From: Postechiella marina
Lineage (GTDB): Bacteria > Bacteroidota > Bacteroidia > Flavobacteriales > Flavobacteriaceae
Direction of reading: 5' to 3'
DNA length: 64,000 nucleotides
Assembly: GCF_039538365.1 (NCBI RefSeq)
Contig: NZ_BAABCA010000004.1
Span: 310,001-374,000 of the forward strand
The translations under genes were made by a program, and so were the position numbers. Positions 9,082 to 16,447 of this stretch are shown here, in pieces (position 1 is the first letter of the stretch; each line of letters opens with the position of its first letter). The notes under the pieces are model-generated. The model was not told the origin of the DNA. It saw only the letters and a program-made list of their open reading frames with translations, and made no database searches.

Positions 9082-9615
9082 TTGATTTCAGCCATAGAAA
9101 AAGAAATAGTTACACTTCTTAAAGCCAGTGATAAAAAAGCTATTACTCTATTATACAACAATTATGCTGATGCTCTTTTTGGTGTTATAAAAAAAATAAT
9201 ATCAGACGAAGACACAGCACAAGATGTATTACAAGAAACCTTTGTTAAAATATGGAGATATTCAAAAAAATACGATCCTAATAAAGCTAAATTATTTACT
9301 TGGCTATATAGAATTGCATATAATAGCGCCATAGACAAAGTAAGATCTTTAAAAAACAAAACAGACAAAGAAGTCCAAATAGAAAGTTCATCCGTATATA
9401 AGATAACATCAGGGACGTTAAATGAAGATGTTTTAGACATTAAGAAACATTTAAGTTCTCTAGACGAAAAATATCAAATTGTTATTAATGCTCTCTTTTT
9501 TGAAGGCATGACACAACAAGAAGCGAGTGAAGAACTAGACATTCCGCTAGGAACCATAAAGTCAAGACTAAAAATTGGTTTGCGCGAATTGAAAAAAATT
9601 TATAACCCTAAGTAA
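9082..9615 (+). CDS. ECF sigma factor, SigK/RpoE-like
   Basis: Extracytoplasmic-function sigma-70 factor of 177 residues. Region 2 is visible as D-E-D-T-A-Q-D-V-L-Q-E-T-F-V-K-I-W followed by the F-T-W-L-Y-R-I-A stretch. Region 4 is the C-terminal helix-turn-helix (F-E-G-M-T-Q-Q-E-A-S-E-E-L, then L-G-T-I-K-S-R-L). The only supported start is a TTG (TTG-ATT-TCA). The anti-sigma gene begins 8 bases after its stop, so the two form a regulatory pair in which the membrane protein probably holds the sigma inactive. Confidence 0.9.
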   Translation: MISAIEKEIVTLLKASDKKAITLLYNNYADALFGVIKKIISDEDTAQDVLQETFVKIWRYSKKYDPNKAKLFTWLYRIAYNSAIDKVRSLKNKTDKEVQIESSSVYKITSGTLNEDVLDIKKHLSSLDEKYQIVINALFFEGMTQQEASEELDIPLGTIKSRLKIGLRELKKIYNPK

Positions 9616-9623
9616 GAAAAGTC

Positions 9624-10412
9624 ATGAATGAAAAAATTACATTTTTTTTAAATTCTGGCCTACTAGAAAAATATCTAATAGGAGATACTACCCCTGTGGA
9701 AACAGAAAAAGTAGAAGCTTATATTTCAAAATATCCAGAAGTACAGAATGCTTACACAACATTACAATTTAATTTGGAAGTTGTAGCTAAAAGCAATGCT
9801 ATTGAAGCACCTAAAAATATTTTAGATGCTGTGTTAAGCGAACTAGATGAGAAACCTGTTGTTAATTTAAACAACAATATTAAATATAAATCTTGGCATA
9901 AGCTTGCCATAGCTGCAAGTGTAGTTGCCTTTTTATTTGCAGGAACATCTTATTTGTTTTATAATCAAAATCAAAAATTAACAAACGAAAACCAAGTTGT
10001 GGTTGACGAACTTTTTGATTTACGAAGCGATATTGAAAAAAACAATCAAATGCTAGATAATGTTATGCGTCAACTTTTGAAGCTTAACAACCCTGAAACA
10101 GAAAAGTACATTATAAAGGGTAACGAGCGTGCAAAAGATTTAAAAACGGTAGCATATATTAACCCAAAAGAAAAAACCTCTATGATTGATGTTGTTTCTT
10201 TACCACAATTACCAGAAGAGCAATGCTACCAAATATGGGCAGAGTTACAAGGCAAAATGGTAAGTTTAGGTATTTTAAGTGAAGCAGATAGACAACTTAA
10301 AACCATACCTTATACAGAAGATGCTTTAGGTTTAAATATTACTATAGAACCTAAAGGCGGAAACACAAATGCCTCTATAGAAAATACAGTTGCAGAAATT
10401 AATTTGCAATAA
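9624..10412 (+). CDS. Anti-sigma factor with RskA-type extracytoplasmic domain
   Basis: A 262-residue single-pass membrane protein. An N-terminal cytoplasmic helical region (about 1-90) is followed by a membrane helix (about 93-111), a coiled-coil linker (about 112-150) and a C-terminal domain of the RskA/anti-sigma-K type. The latter shows L-P-Q-L-P-E-E-Q-C-Y-Q-I-W-A-E-L-Q-G and V-S-L-G-I-L. The N-terminal domain lacks the His/Cys zinc ligands of ZAS anti-sigmas (no HxxxCxxC), so it belongs to the zinc-free type. Location directly after the ECF gene gives the partner; the signal sensed is not evident. Confidence 0.88.
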   Translation: MNEKITFFLNSGLLEKYLIGDTTPVETEKVEAYISKYPEVQNAYTTLQFNLEVVAKSNAIEAPKNILDAVLSELDEKPVVNLNNNIKYKSWHKLAIAASVVAFLFAGTSYLFYNQNQKLTNENQVVVDELFDLRSDIEKNNQMLDNVMRQLLKLNNPETEKYIIKGNERAKDLKTVAYINPKEKTSMIDVVSLPQLPEEQCYQIWAELQGKMVSLGILSEADRQLKTIPYTEDALGLNITIEPKGGNTNASIENTVAEINLQ

Positions 10413-10429
10413 AAAAGCAACATAAAAAG

Positions 10430-10465
10430 ACAAAGCCTCATTTTACATGTAAAATGAGGCTTTGT
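10430..10465. terminator. Bidirectional terminator, perfect 36-base palindrome
   Basis: ACAAAGCCTCATTTTACA is followed directly by its reverse complement, with A-rich sequence before it and T/A-rich sequence after. It separates the converging anti-sigma and aqpZ genes. Confidence 0.85.
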
Positions 10466-10480
10466 TATATAAAATATTTT

Positions 10481-11167
10481 CTATTCTTTATCAAACAACG
10501 CTTTATGTATAAAACCCGCAACAATAGCTCCTGCTATAGGCGCAACCCAAAACAACCACAATTGCGCTGTAAACGCTCCTCCAGCAAATAAAGCCTGACT
10601 TGTAGAGCGTGCAGGATTAACAGATGTGTTAGTAATAGGTATACTTATTAAATGAATTAATGTTAAACCCAAACCAATAGCTATTGGCGCAAACCCCTTT
10701 GGAGCTCTAGAGTTTGTGCTACCTAAAATTATTAATAAAAAAAACGCTGTTAGTAAAAATTCTGCAATTAAAGCAGCTACCATAGAGTAGCCTCCTGGCG
10801 ATAACTCTCCATACCCATTAGCAGCAAAACCTCCAATAGAAACAAAATCTGCTTTGTTAGATATTATTAAATACAAAAAACCTGCAGCAACAATAGCTCC
10901 AACTACTTGCGCAATAATGTAACCTAGCAAATCCTTAGCTTCAAACTTACCTCCAGCCCACAAGCCTAAAGAAACTGCAGGGTTAAAATGTCCTCCAGAA
11001 ATATGTCCTACAGCATAAGCCATAGTTAGTACGGTTAAACCAAAAGCTAAAGAAACGCCAACAAAACCTATACCCAATTCTGGAAAACCTGCTGCAAACA
11101 CAGCACTTCCACAGCCTCCAAATACAAGCCAAAATGTTCCAAAAAACTCTGCAAATAATTTTTTCAT
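10481..11167 (-). CDS. aqpZ: Aquaporin Z
   Basis: Water channel of the inner membrane, 228 residues with six membrane helices and two half-helices. NPA boxes are at 62-64 (H-F-N-P-A-V) and 184-186 (S-V-N-P-A-R). The aromatic/arginine filter residues match E. coli AqpZ: Phe42, His172, Thr181 and Arg187. That argues for an orthodox water-selective channel rather than a glycerol facilitator. It converges with the ECF/anti-sigma pair and diverges from the small membrane-protein gene. An 18-base palindrome lies in its upstream region. Confidence 0.96.
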   Translation of the reverse strand: MKKLFAEFFGTFWLVFGGCGSAVFAAGFPELGIGFVGVSLAFGLTVLTMAYAVGHISGGHFNPAVSLGLWAGGKFEAKDLLGYIIAQVVGAIVAAGFLYLIISNKADFVSIGGFAANGYGELSPGGYSMVAALIAEFLLTAFFLLIILGSTNSRAPKGFAPIAIGLGLTLIHLISIPITNTSVNPARSTSQALFAGGAFTAQLWLFWVAPIAGAIVAGFIHKALFDKE

Positions 11168-11225
11168 GATTAATTAACTTTAATAGTTATATATATTTAG
11201 TGTAGTAAACAATTACCTTTAGGAC

Positions 11226-11243
11226 ACTAAAATATATTTTAGT
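11226..11243. promoter_or_regulatory. 18-base perfect palindrome between aqpZ and its divergent neighbour
   Basis: ACTAAAATATATTTTAGT lies 59 bases upstream of the aqpZ start and 44 bases before a plus-strand -7 element. The position suits an operator for one or both genes; no regulator is known. Confidence 0.4.
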
Positions 11244-11286
11244 CACAATTTAAGACTTCAATATATCTCCTTTAATACTAAAATTA

Positions 11287-11294
11287 TATCTTTG
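11287..11294 (+). promoter_or_regulatory. -7 promoter element for the small Cys-containing membrane protein
   Basis: TATCTTTG matches TAnnTTTG. It implies a leader of about 100 bases before the ATG at 11401. I see no known riboswitch fold in that leader. Confidence 0.5.
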
Positions 11295-11400
11295 CAATAA
11301 TTATTTATGTAGAGGCGATAATTTAAATAAAAGCAAGTATTAATGTAATTATTTAAGTTGAAAACCGTCTAATGTTAAAACCAAATAACTTAAAATACAA

Positions 11401-11604
11401 ATGAAACTTCTTTTAATAACCATAGCATTACTAGCATTAGGAATTGCAGGTATAGCAATAAAAATTTGGGCAAAAAAAGATGGCAAATTTGCAGGAACCT
11501 GTGCTAGCCAAAACCCTATGCTAAACAAAAGTGGAGAATCTTGTGGTTTTTGTGGTAAAACTCCAGAGCAATATGCAGATTGTAGCGAACCTCAACATTC
11601 GTAA
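11401..11604 (+). CDS. Small membrane-anchored protein with a four-Cys tail
   Basis: A 67-residue protein: one membrane helix (about 2-24), a K-K-D-G-K linker, then a short domain with cysteines at 34, 48, 51 and 61. The 48/51 pair is a C-G-F-C motif. Similar short proteins are annotated only as 'membrane or secreted protein' in flavobacteria, as far as I recall. Four cysteines could bind a metal or form two disulfides; this is inference. It lies 6 bases before the glycosyltransferase gene and is probably co-transcribed with it. Confidence 0.75.
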   Translation: MKLLLITIALLALGIAGIAIKIWAKKDGKFAGTCASQNPMLNKSGESCGFCGKTPEQYADCSEPQHS

Positions 11605-11610
11605 AAATTT

Positions 11611-12723
11611 ATGACCCTTCTTGATTTTGCATGCTACGCCTTTATAGCTGTAGTTTTTATTCAAGTTATATGTCTCCTTTTTCTATTTAGTAAATTTGCA
11701 TTTATAAAACCTAAAAAACAAGTAGCCAAAGCGCTTCCTGTTTCTGTAATTATTTGTGCTAAAAATGAAGCTAAAAACTTAAAAACGTTTTTACCTTCAA
11801 TTCTATCTCAAGCGTATCCAAATTTTGAAGTTGTTTTAATAAACGATTCTTCTTATGATGACACACTCGAGGTTATGGAAGATTTTCAAAAAAAACATAC
11901 TAATATAAAAATAGTAGACGTTAAAAGTAATGAAGCCTTTTGGGGTAATAAAAAATATGCTTTAACACTTGGTATAAAAGCATCAACAAACGATTACTTA
12001 TTATTTACAGATGCCGATTGCAAGCCTGTTTCTAGAAGTTGGATTTCTGAAATGTGCTCGCAATTTAACGCAGACAAAACCATAGTTTTAGGTTATGGCG
12101 GATATTCAAGAGTAAAAAACTCATTTTTAAACAAACTTATTAGGTACGAAACTTTAGTTACAGCCATTCAATACTTTTCGTTTGCAAAATCTGGCATACC
12201 ATATATGGGAGTAGGGCGAAATTTAGCCTACACCAAAGAGCAGTTTTTTAAAGCCAAAGGTTTTATGGGACACATGAAAATAAAATCGGGCGATGACGAT
12301 TTATTTATAAACGAAGCAGCAACCCCAAAAAATACTGCCCTTAGTTTTTCTAAAAACAGCATAACTATATCTACACCAAAAAAAACATTTAGAGCTTGGG
12401 TTAAACAAAAGCGCAGACATATATCTACAGCAAAACACTACAAAAAATTACACAAGTTTTTATTATCTATAATTTATGCAACCAATGTTTTATTTTGGGT
12501 TTTAGCCATAATATTATTAACATTAAACTTTAACTGGCAAATTATTTTAGCGCTTTTTATTCTAAAACTTATCCTACAGTATACTATTTATGGTATCTCT
12601 GCAAAAAAATTAAATGAAAGTGATTTAATAATTTTTATTCCCTTTTTAGAAATCTTTTTAATTACTTTTCAATTAGCTATCTTTATAAACAATCTTATTT
12701 CAAAACCTAATCATTGGAAATAA
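11611..12723 (+). CDS. Family 2 glycosyltransferase, membrane bound
   Basis: Inverting GT-A transferase of 370 residues. An N-terminal membrane helix (about 8-28) precedes the catalytic domain: S-V-I-I-C-A-K-N-E-A (46-54 region), L-I-N-D-S-S-Y-D-D-T, and the metal-binding F-T-D-A-D (DAD at 134-136). A Q-K-R-R-H motif resembles the QxxRW of processive synthases, and two or three membrane helices lie at the C-terminus (about 282-362). The donor and acceptor sugars cannot be read from sequence. Its stop lies within the start of the sigma-factor gene (10-base overlap). Confidence 0.88.
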   Translation: MTLLDFACYAFIAVVFIQVICLLFLFSKFAFIKPKKQVAKALPVSVIICAKNEAKNLKTFLPSILSQAYPNFEVVLINDSSYDDTLEVMEDFQKKHTNIKIVDVKSNEAFWGNKKYALTLGIKASTNDYLLFTDADCKPVSRSWISEMCSQFNADKTIVLGYGGYSRVKNSFLNKLIRYETLVTAIQYFSFAKSGIPYMGVGRNLAYTKEQFFKAKGFMGHMKIKSGDDDLFINEAATPKNTALSFSKNSITISTPKKTFRAWVKQKRRHISTAKHYKKLHKFLLSIIYATNVLFWVLAIILLTLNFNWQIILALFILKLILQYTIYGISAKKLNESDLIIFIPFLEIFLITFQLAIFINNLISKPNHWK

Positions 12724-13262
12724 AAGAAGCGATTTTAAGAGCCAAACAAAATGACCAAAAAGCATTTAACTTTTTGTTAGATTTATTTTGGGACGATGTT
12801 TATGGATATCAATTAAAACGTATTAAGAACGAAAATGATGCTGAAGATATAACTATAAGAACATTTTCTAGAGCTTTTGATAGAATTGAAACTTTTGATG
12901 AAAATTACAAGTTTAAAACATGGTTAATTACTATTTCTAAAAATATTCATATTGATTTATTAAGAAAGTCGAAAAACTCTATTTCTCAAATTGTTACAAA
13001 TGATGATAAATCTGTATATCAAATTTTAGACGAATCGCCTTCAGCCGAAGACAAATTAATTACAGAACAACATTTAGCAAAACTGCTTCGAGATATAAAA
13101 AAATTAAAACCTCATTATCAAGAAGTCATCAACTTAAGATATTTTCAGGAATTAAGCTATAAAGAAATATCTCTAGAATTAAAAGCCCCTATAAATAATG
13201 TAAAAGTTAAACTTTTACGAGCCAAAAAGTTACTTGCCGAAATTATTAATAAAACAAATTGA
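12714..13262 (+). CDS. RNA polymerase sigma-70 factor, ECF type
   Basis: A 182-residue sigma factor with region 2 (E-N-D-A-E-D-I-T-I-R-T-F, then F-K-T-W-L-I-T-I-S) and region 4 (L-S-Y-K-E-I-S-L-E-L, then N-N-V-K-V-K-L-L-R). The start is a TTG inside the end of the glycosyltransferase gene, and the stop overlaps the TTG of the transporter gene. Such overlap suggests translational coupling. No anti-sigma factor adjoins it, unlike the sigma factor at 9082, so what controls its activity is not visible. Confidence 0.87.
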   Translation: MEIKEAILRAKQNDQKAFNFLLDLFWDDVYGYQLKRIKNENDAEDITIRTFSRAFDRIETFDENYKFKTWLITISKNIHIDLLRKSKNSISQIVTNDDKSVYQILDESPSAEDKLITEQHLAKLLRDIKKLKPHYQEVINLRYFQELSYKEISLELKAPINNVKVKLLRAKKLLAEIINKTN

Positions 13263-14470
13263 TTTCTAAATTAAAAAATCTAGGACCAGGCTTATTATTT
13301 GCAGGTGCAGCTATTGGAGTATCGCATTTAGTACAATCTACCAGAGCTGGTGCAGATTTTGGTTTAGGTTTTCTCTGGGCACTTTTAGTTGTAAACCTAT
13401 TTAAATATCCCTTTTTTCAATATGGTCCAAAATATGCTGCTGCAACAGGAGAAAGTCTATTAGAAGGCTATAAAAAACTAGGCAAGGGCATTTTAGCTAC
13501 CTATTTTATACTAAATATAGCTGTAATGTTTACAATTCAAACCGCTGTAACCATAGTAACTGCAGGTTTAGCATCTACCCTATTTGGAAATTTTTTAAGT
13601 ATTAAAGTTTGGACTATTATAATTCTTGCCATATGCATAAGTCTATTAATTTTTGGCAAATACAAACTACTAGATAAATTGATGAAAGTGATTATTATCA
13701 CCTTAACAATTAGCACTATTTTAGCTTTAACCATAGCATTATCTAGCACAAACACACCTATTTCTATAGCACAAATACTACCAAAAAAAACTATAGAAAT
13801 CACTTTTTTAATAGCGTTTATGGGCTGGATGCCTGCACCATTAGATGTATCTGTATGGCACTCAATTTGGGCCATCGAAAAGAAAAAAGACTTACAAAAA
13901 TTTACTCCAAAATCTGCTCTTTTCGATTTTAATATTGGCTATTTAAGCACCACAGGATTAGGCATTGGGTTTTTACTTTTAGGCACACTTATTATGTTTA
14001 ACAGCGGAGAAACATTTAGTAACTCGGCAGGTAAATTTGCATCGCAACTTATAACAATGTACACATCTAGCTTAGGGAGTTGGGCCTATATAATTATTGG
14101 CATTGCTGCATTTACTACTATGTTTAGTACCACATTAACAACACTTGATGCTTCGCCTAGAGTTATGGCTAAAACGACATCTTTACTATTTAAAAAGCTA
14201 AATTTAAATTACAAATTTTGGATTGCCATACTAGCCATTGGCACAATAAGTATTTTTATGTTTTTTGCATCAGAAATGGGGCTGCTAATAGAAATAGCCA
14301 CTATTTTATCGTTTATTACTGCGCCATTTTATGCTATAATAAATTATATATTAATTTCTAGCTCGCATACACCTAAAGCTTGGCATCCATCAATCAAAAT
14401 GCATATTTTAAGCATATTAGGCATTATATTTCTAATTGGTTTTAGCCTTTGGTTTCTAACCACCTTATAA
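13259..14470 (+). CDS. Nramp-family transporter with non-canonical metal site
   Basis: Polytopic protein of 403 residues with about eleven membrane helices, in the Nramp/SLC11 family by overall pattern. Helix 1 reads G-P-G-L-L-F-A-G-A-A-I-G where classical Mn/Fe transporters have D-P-G-N. Helix 6 reads G-W-M-P-A-P-L-D-V-S-V-W where they have the M-P-H motif. The Asp and Asn ligands of helix 1 are therefore absent. The substrate may differ from Mn/Fe (inference), as in other divergent Nramp clades. The start is a TTG overlapping the sigma-factor stop by 4 bases. Confidence 0.82.
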   Translation: MISKLKNLGPGLLFAGAAIGVSHLVQSTRAGADFGLGFLWALLVVNLFKYPFFQYGPKYAAATGESLLEGYKKLGKGILATYFILNIAVMFTIQTAVTIVTAGLASTLFGNFLSIKVWTIIILAICISLLIFGKYKLLDKLMKVIIITLTISTILALTIALSSTNTPISIAQILPKKTIEITFLIAFMGWMPAPLDVSVWHSIWAIEKKKDLQKFTPKSALFDFNIGYLSTTGLGIGFLLLGTLIMFNSGETFSNSAGKFASQLITMYTSSLGSWAYIIIGIAAFTTMFSTTLTTLDASPRVMAKTTSLLFKKLNLNYKFWIAILAIGTISIFMFFASEMGLLIEIATILSFITAPFYAIINYILISSSHTPKAWHPSIKMHILSILGIIFLIGFSLWFLTTL

Positions 14471-14493
14471 GATATTTTTAATAGAATACTTCG

Positions 14494-14501
14494 TATCTTT
14501 G
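14494..14501 (+). promoter_or_regulatory. -7 promoter element for lipA
   Basis: TATCTTTG, an exact TAnnTTTG match. It ends on the first base of an in-frame GTG at 14501, so transcription begins about six bases later and only the ATG at 14519 can be the lipA start. Confidence 0.6.
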
Positions 14502-14518
14502 TGTCTTTACTTAGAGAT

Positions 14519-15397
14519 ATGAATGCTGATACAAAATCAAATATATTACCCGAAAGACAAGCCAAACCAAAATGGTTAAGAGTTAAGCTTCCTACAGGAA
14601 AAAAATACACAGAGCTTAGAGGTTTAGTCGATAAATATAAACTAAATACCATTTGCACTTCTGGTAGTTGCCCAAACATGGGAGAATGCTGGGGAGAAGG
14701 CACTGCAACATTTATGATTTTAGGAAACGTTTGTACCCGCTCTTGCGGATTTTGCGGTGTAAAAACCGGTAGACCTGAAACTGTAGATTGGGATGAGCCA
14801 GAAAAAGTGGCGCGATCTATAAAAATAATGCAAATAAAACATGCAGTTTTAACAAGTGTAGATCGAGACGACTTAAAAGATATGGGAAGTATTATGTGGA
14901 GCGAAACTGTAAAGGCTGTGCGAAGAATGAACCCTAATACAACTTTAGAAACGCTTATTCCAGACTTTCAAGGTATAGAGCAACATATAGATAGAATTAT
15001 AGATGTAGCTCCAGAGGTAGTTTCTCATAACATAGAAACTGTTAGGCGTTTAACTCGCGAAGTAAGAATACAAGCAAAATACGACCGTAGCATGGGTGTA
15101 TTAAACTATTTAAAACAACAAGGACAACGCAGAACAAAATCTGGAATTATGTTAGGGTTGGGCGAAACTAGAGAAGAAGTTATAGAAACGCTACACGATT
15201 TAAAAGCCAACCAAGTAGATGTAGTTACCATAGGGCAATATTTACAACCTAGTAAAAAGCATTTACCCGTAAAACAATTTATTACTCCAGACCAATTTAA
15301 AGAATATGAAGACATTGGATTAGAATTAGGTTTTCGCCATGTAGAAAGTAGTGCATTAGTTCGTTCGTCTTACAAGGCACAAAAACATATTAACTAG
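14519..15397 (+). CDS. lipA: Lipoyl synthase LipA
   Basis: Radical-SAM enzyme that inserts two sulfurs into octanoyl groups on E2 subunits and GcvH. It carries both iron-sulfur sites: the auxiliary cluster cysteines C46, C51 and C57 ([12 protein letters not shown]) and the radical-SAM C72-x3-C76-x2-C79 (C-T-R-S-C-G-F-C). The conserved C-terminal V-R-S-S-Y-K-A provides the Ser ligand of the auxiliary cluster. Length is 292 residues. The GTG 18 bases upstream is rejected as start because it coincides with the promoter element. It is followed after 4 bases by a GAPDH gene. Confidence 0.97.
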   Translation: MNADTKSNILPERQAKPKWLRVKLPTGKKYTELRGLVDKYKLNTICTSGSCPNMGECWGEGTATFMILGNVCTRSCGFCGVKTGRPETVDWDEPEKVARSIKIMQIKHAVLTSVDRDDLKDMGSIMWSETVKAVRRMNPNTTLETLIPDFQGIEQHIDRIIDVAPEVVSHNIETVRRLTREVRIQAKYDRSMGVLNYLKQQGQRRTKSGIMLGLGETREEVIETLHDLKANQVDVVTIGQYLQPSKKHLPVKQFITPDQFKEYEDIGLELGFRHVESSALVRSSYKAQKHIN

Positions 15398-15401
15398 CTA
15401 T

Positions 15402-16418
15402 ATGATTAACGTTGCCATAAATGGTTTTGGAAGAATAGGAAGACGTGTTTTTAGACTACTTCAAGACCATCAAAACATTCAAGTTGTAGCTATAAACGAT
15501 TTAGCTGATGCTAAAACCCTAAGTCATTTACTTAAATACGATAGTGTTCATGGCCTATTTAAAGGTAATGTAACCTATAACGGAAACCATATTATTGTAA
15601 ACAATAGAAAGGTAAAATTGCTAAATAGCAATCATCCAAAATCCATAGATTGGACACCTTTTAGTGTAGACTTTGTTATAGAGTCTACAGGTAAATTTAA
15701 AAACAAACCCGATTTACAGCACCACATAAACAATGGGGCAAAACAAGTAATTTTAAGCGTTCCTGCGATCGAGGACGATATAAAAACCATTGTATTAGGT
15801 GTTAATGATGATAGTATAGATGGTTCTGAGCGTATTATATCTAACGCATCGTGTACCACAAACAATGCTGCTCCCATGATTAATATTGTTAATAACCTTT
15901 GTGGTATTAACCAAGCATATATTACAACTGTACACTCTTACACTACAGATCAAAGTTTGCACGATCAGCCACATCGAGATTTAAGGCGTGCACGAGCAGC
16001 CAGCCAATCTATAGTACCAACTACAACAGGAGCTGCAAAAGCCTTGACAAAAATTTTTCCTGATTTAGCTGATGTTATTGGAGGTTGTGGTATTAGAGTA
16101 CCCGTAATAAATGGATCTTTAACAGATATTACCTTCAACGTAAAAAAAACAGTTAGTATAGAAGATATAAATAGTGCCTTTAAAAACGCTTCGAAAAACG
16201 AATATAAAGGTATTTTAGAGTACACAGAAGACCCTATTGTGTCTATCGATATTGTAGGAAATACCCATTCTTGTATTTTTGACGCTCAAATGACGTCAGT
16301 AATAGGAAATATGGTAAAAATAATAGGTTGGTACGATAACGAAACAGGCTATTCTACAAGAATAATCGATTTATTATGTAATTTATCGGTAAAAAATAGT
16401 ATTTTATCGAGTAAATAA
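15402..16418 (+). CDS. gap: Type I glyceraldehyde-3-phosphate dehydrogenase
   Basis: NAD-dependent enzyme of glycolysis/gluconeogenesis, 338 residues. Visible are the Rossmann motif N-G-F-G-R-I-G-R (7-14), an Asp at about 33 that favours NAD over NADP, and the catalytic C151 in S-N-A-S-C-T-T-N-N. The His partner is in T-V-H-S-Y-T-T-D-Q, followed by R-R-A-R-A-A near 197 for phosphate binding. The usual C-T-T-N-C reads C-T-T-N-N, so the second, non-catalytic Cys is absent. Flavobacteria often have more than one GAPDH and this may be the secondary copy (inference). It follows lipA closely. Confidence 0.93.
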   Translation: MINVAINGFGRIGRRVFRLLQDHQNIQVVAINDLADAKTLSHLLKYDSVHGLFKGNVTYNGNHIIVNNRKVKLLNSNHPKSIDWTPFSVDFVIESTGKFKNKPDLQHHINNGAKQVILSVPAIEDDIKTIVLGVNDDSIDGSERIISNASCTTNNAAPMINIVNNLCGINQAYITTVHSYTTDQSLHDQPHRDLRRARAASQSIVPTTTGAAKALTKIFPDLADVIGGCGIRVPVINGSLTDITFNVKKTVSIEDINSAFKNASKNEYKGILEYTEDPIVSIDIVGNTHSCIFDAQMTSVIGNMVKIIGWYDNETGYSTRIIDLLCNLSVKNSILSSK

Positions 16419-16419
16419 T

Positions 16420-16427
16420 TATATTTG
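16420..16427 (+). promoter_or_regulatory. -7 promoter element for the hybrid kinase gene
   Basis: TATATTTG, exact TAnnTTTG match just after the gap stop codon; predicted leader is about 14 bases. Confidence 0.5.
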
Positions 16428-16447
16428 CGTGTAATATTAATAATAAG

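Noticed and set aside
14501..14518. GTG start for lipA
   Set aside because: The GTG is the last base of the TATCTTTG promoter element plus two bases, so it would precede or coincide with the transcription start.
14344..14703. Minus-strand frame over the Nramp/lipA junction
   Set aside because: Spans two real genes on the opposite strand and the lipA promoter; no family resemblance.
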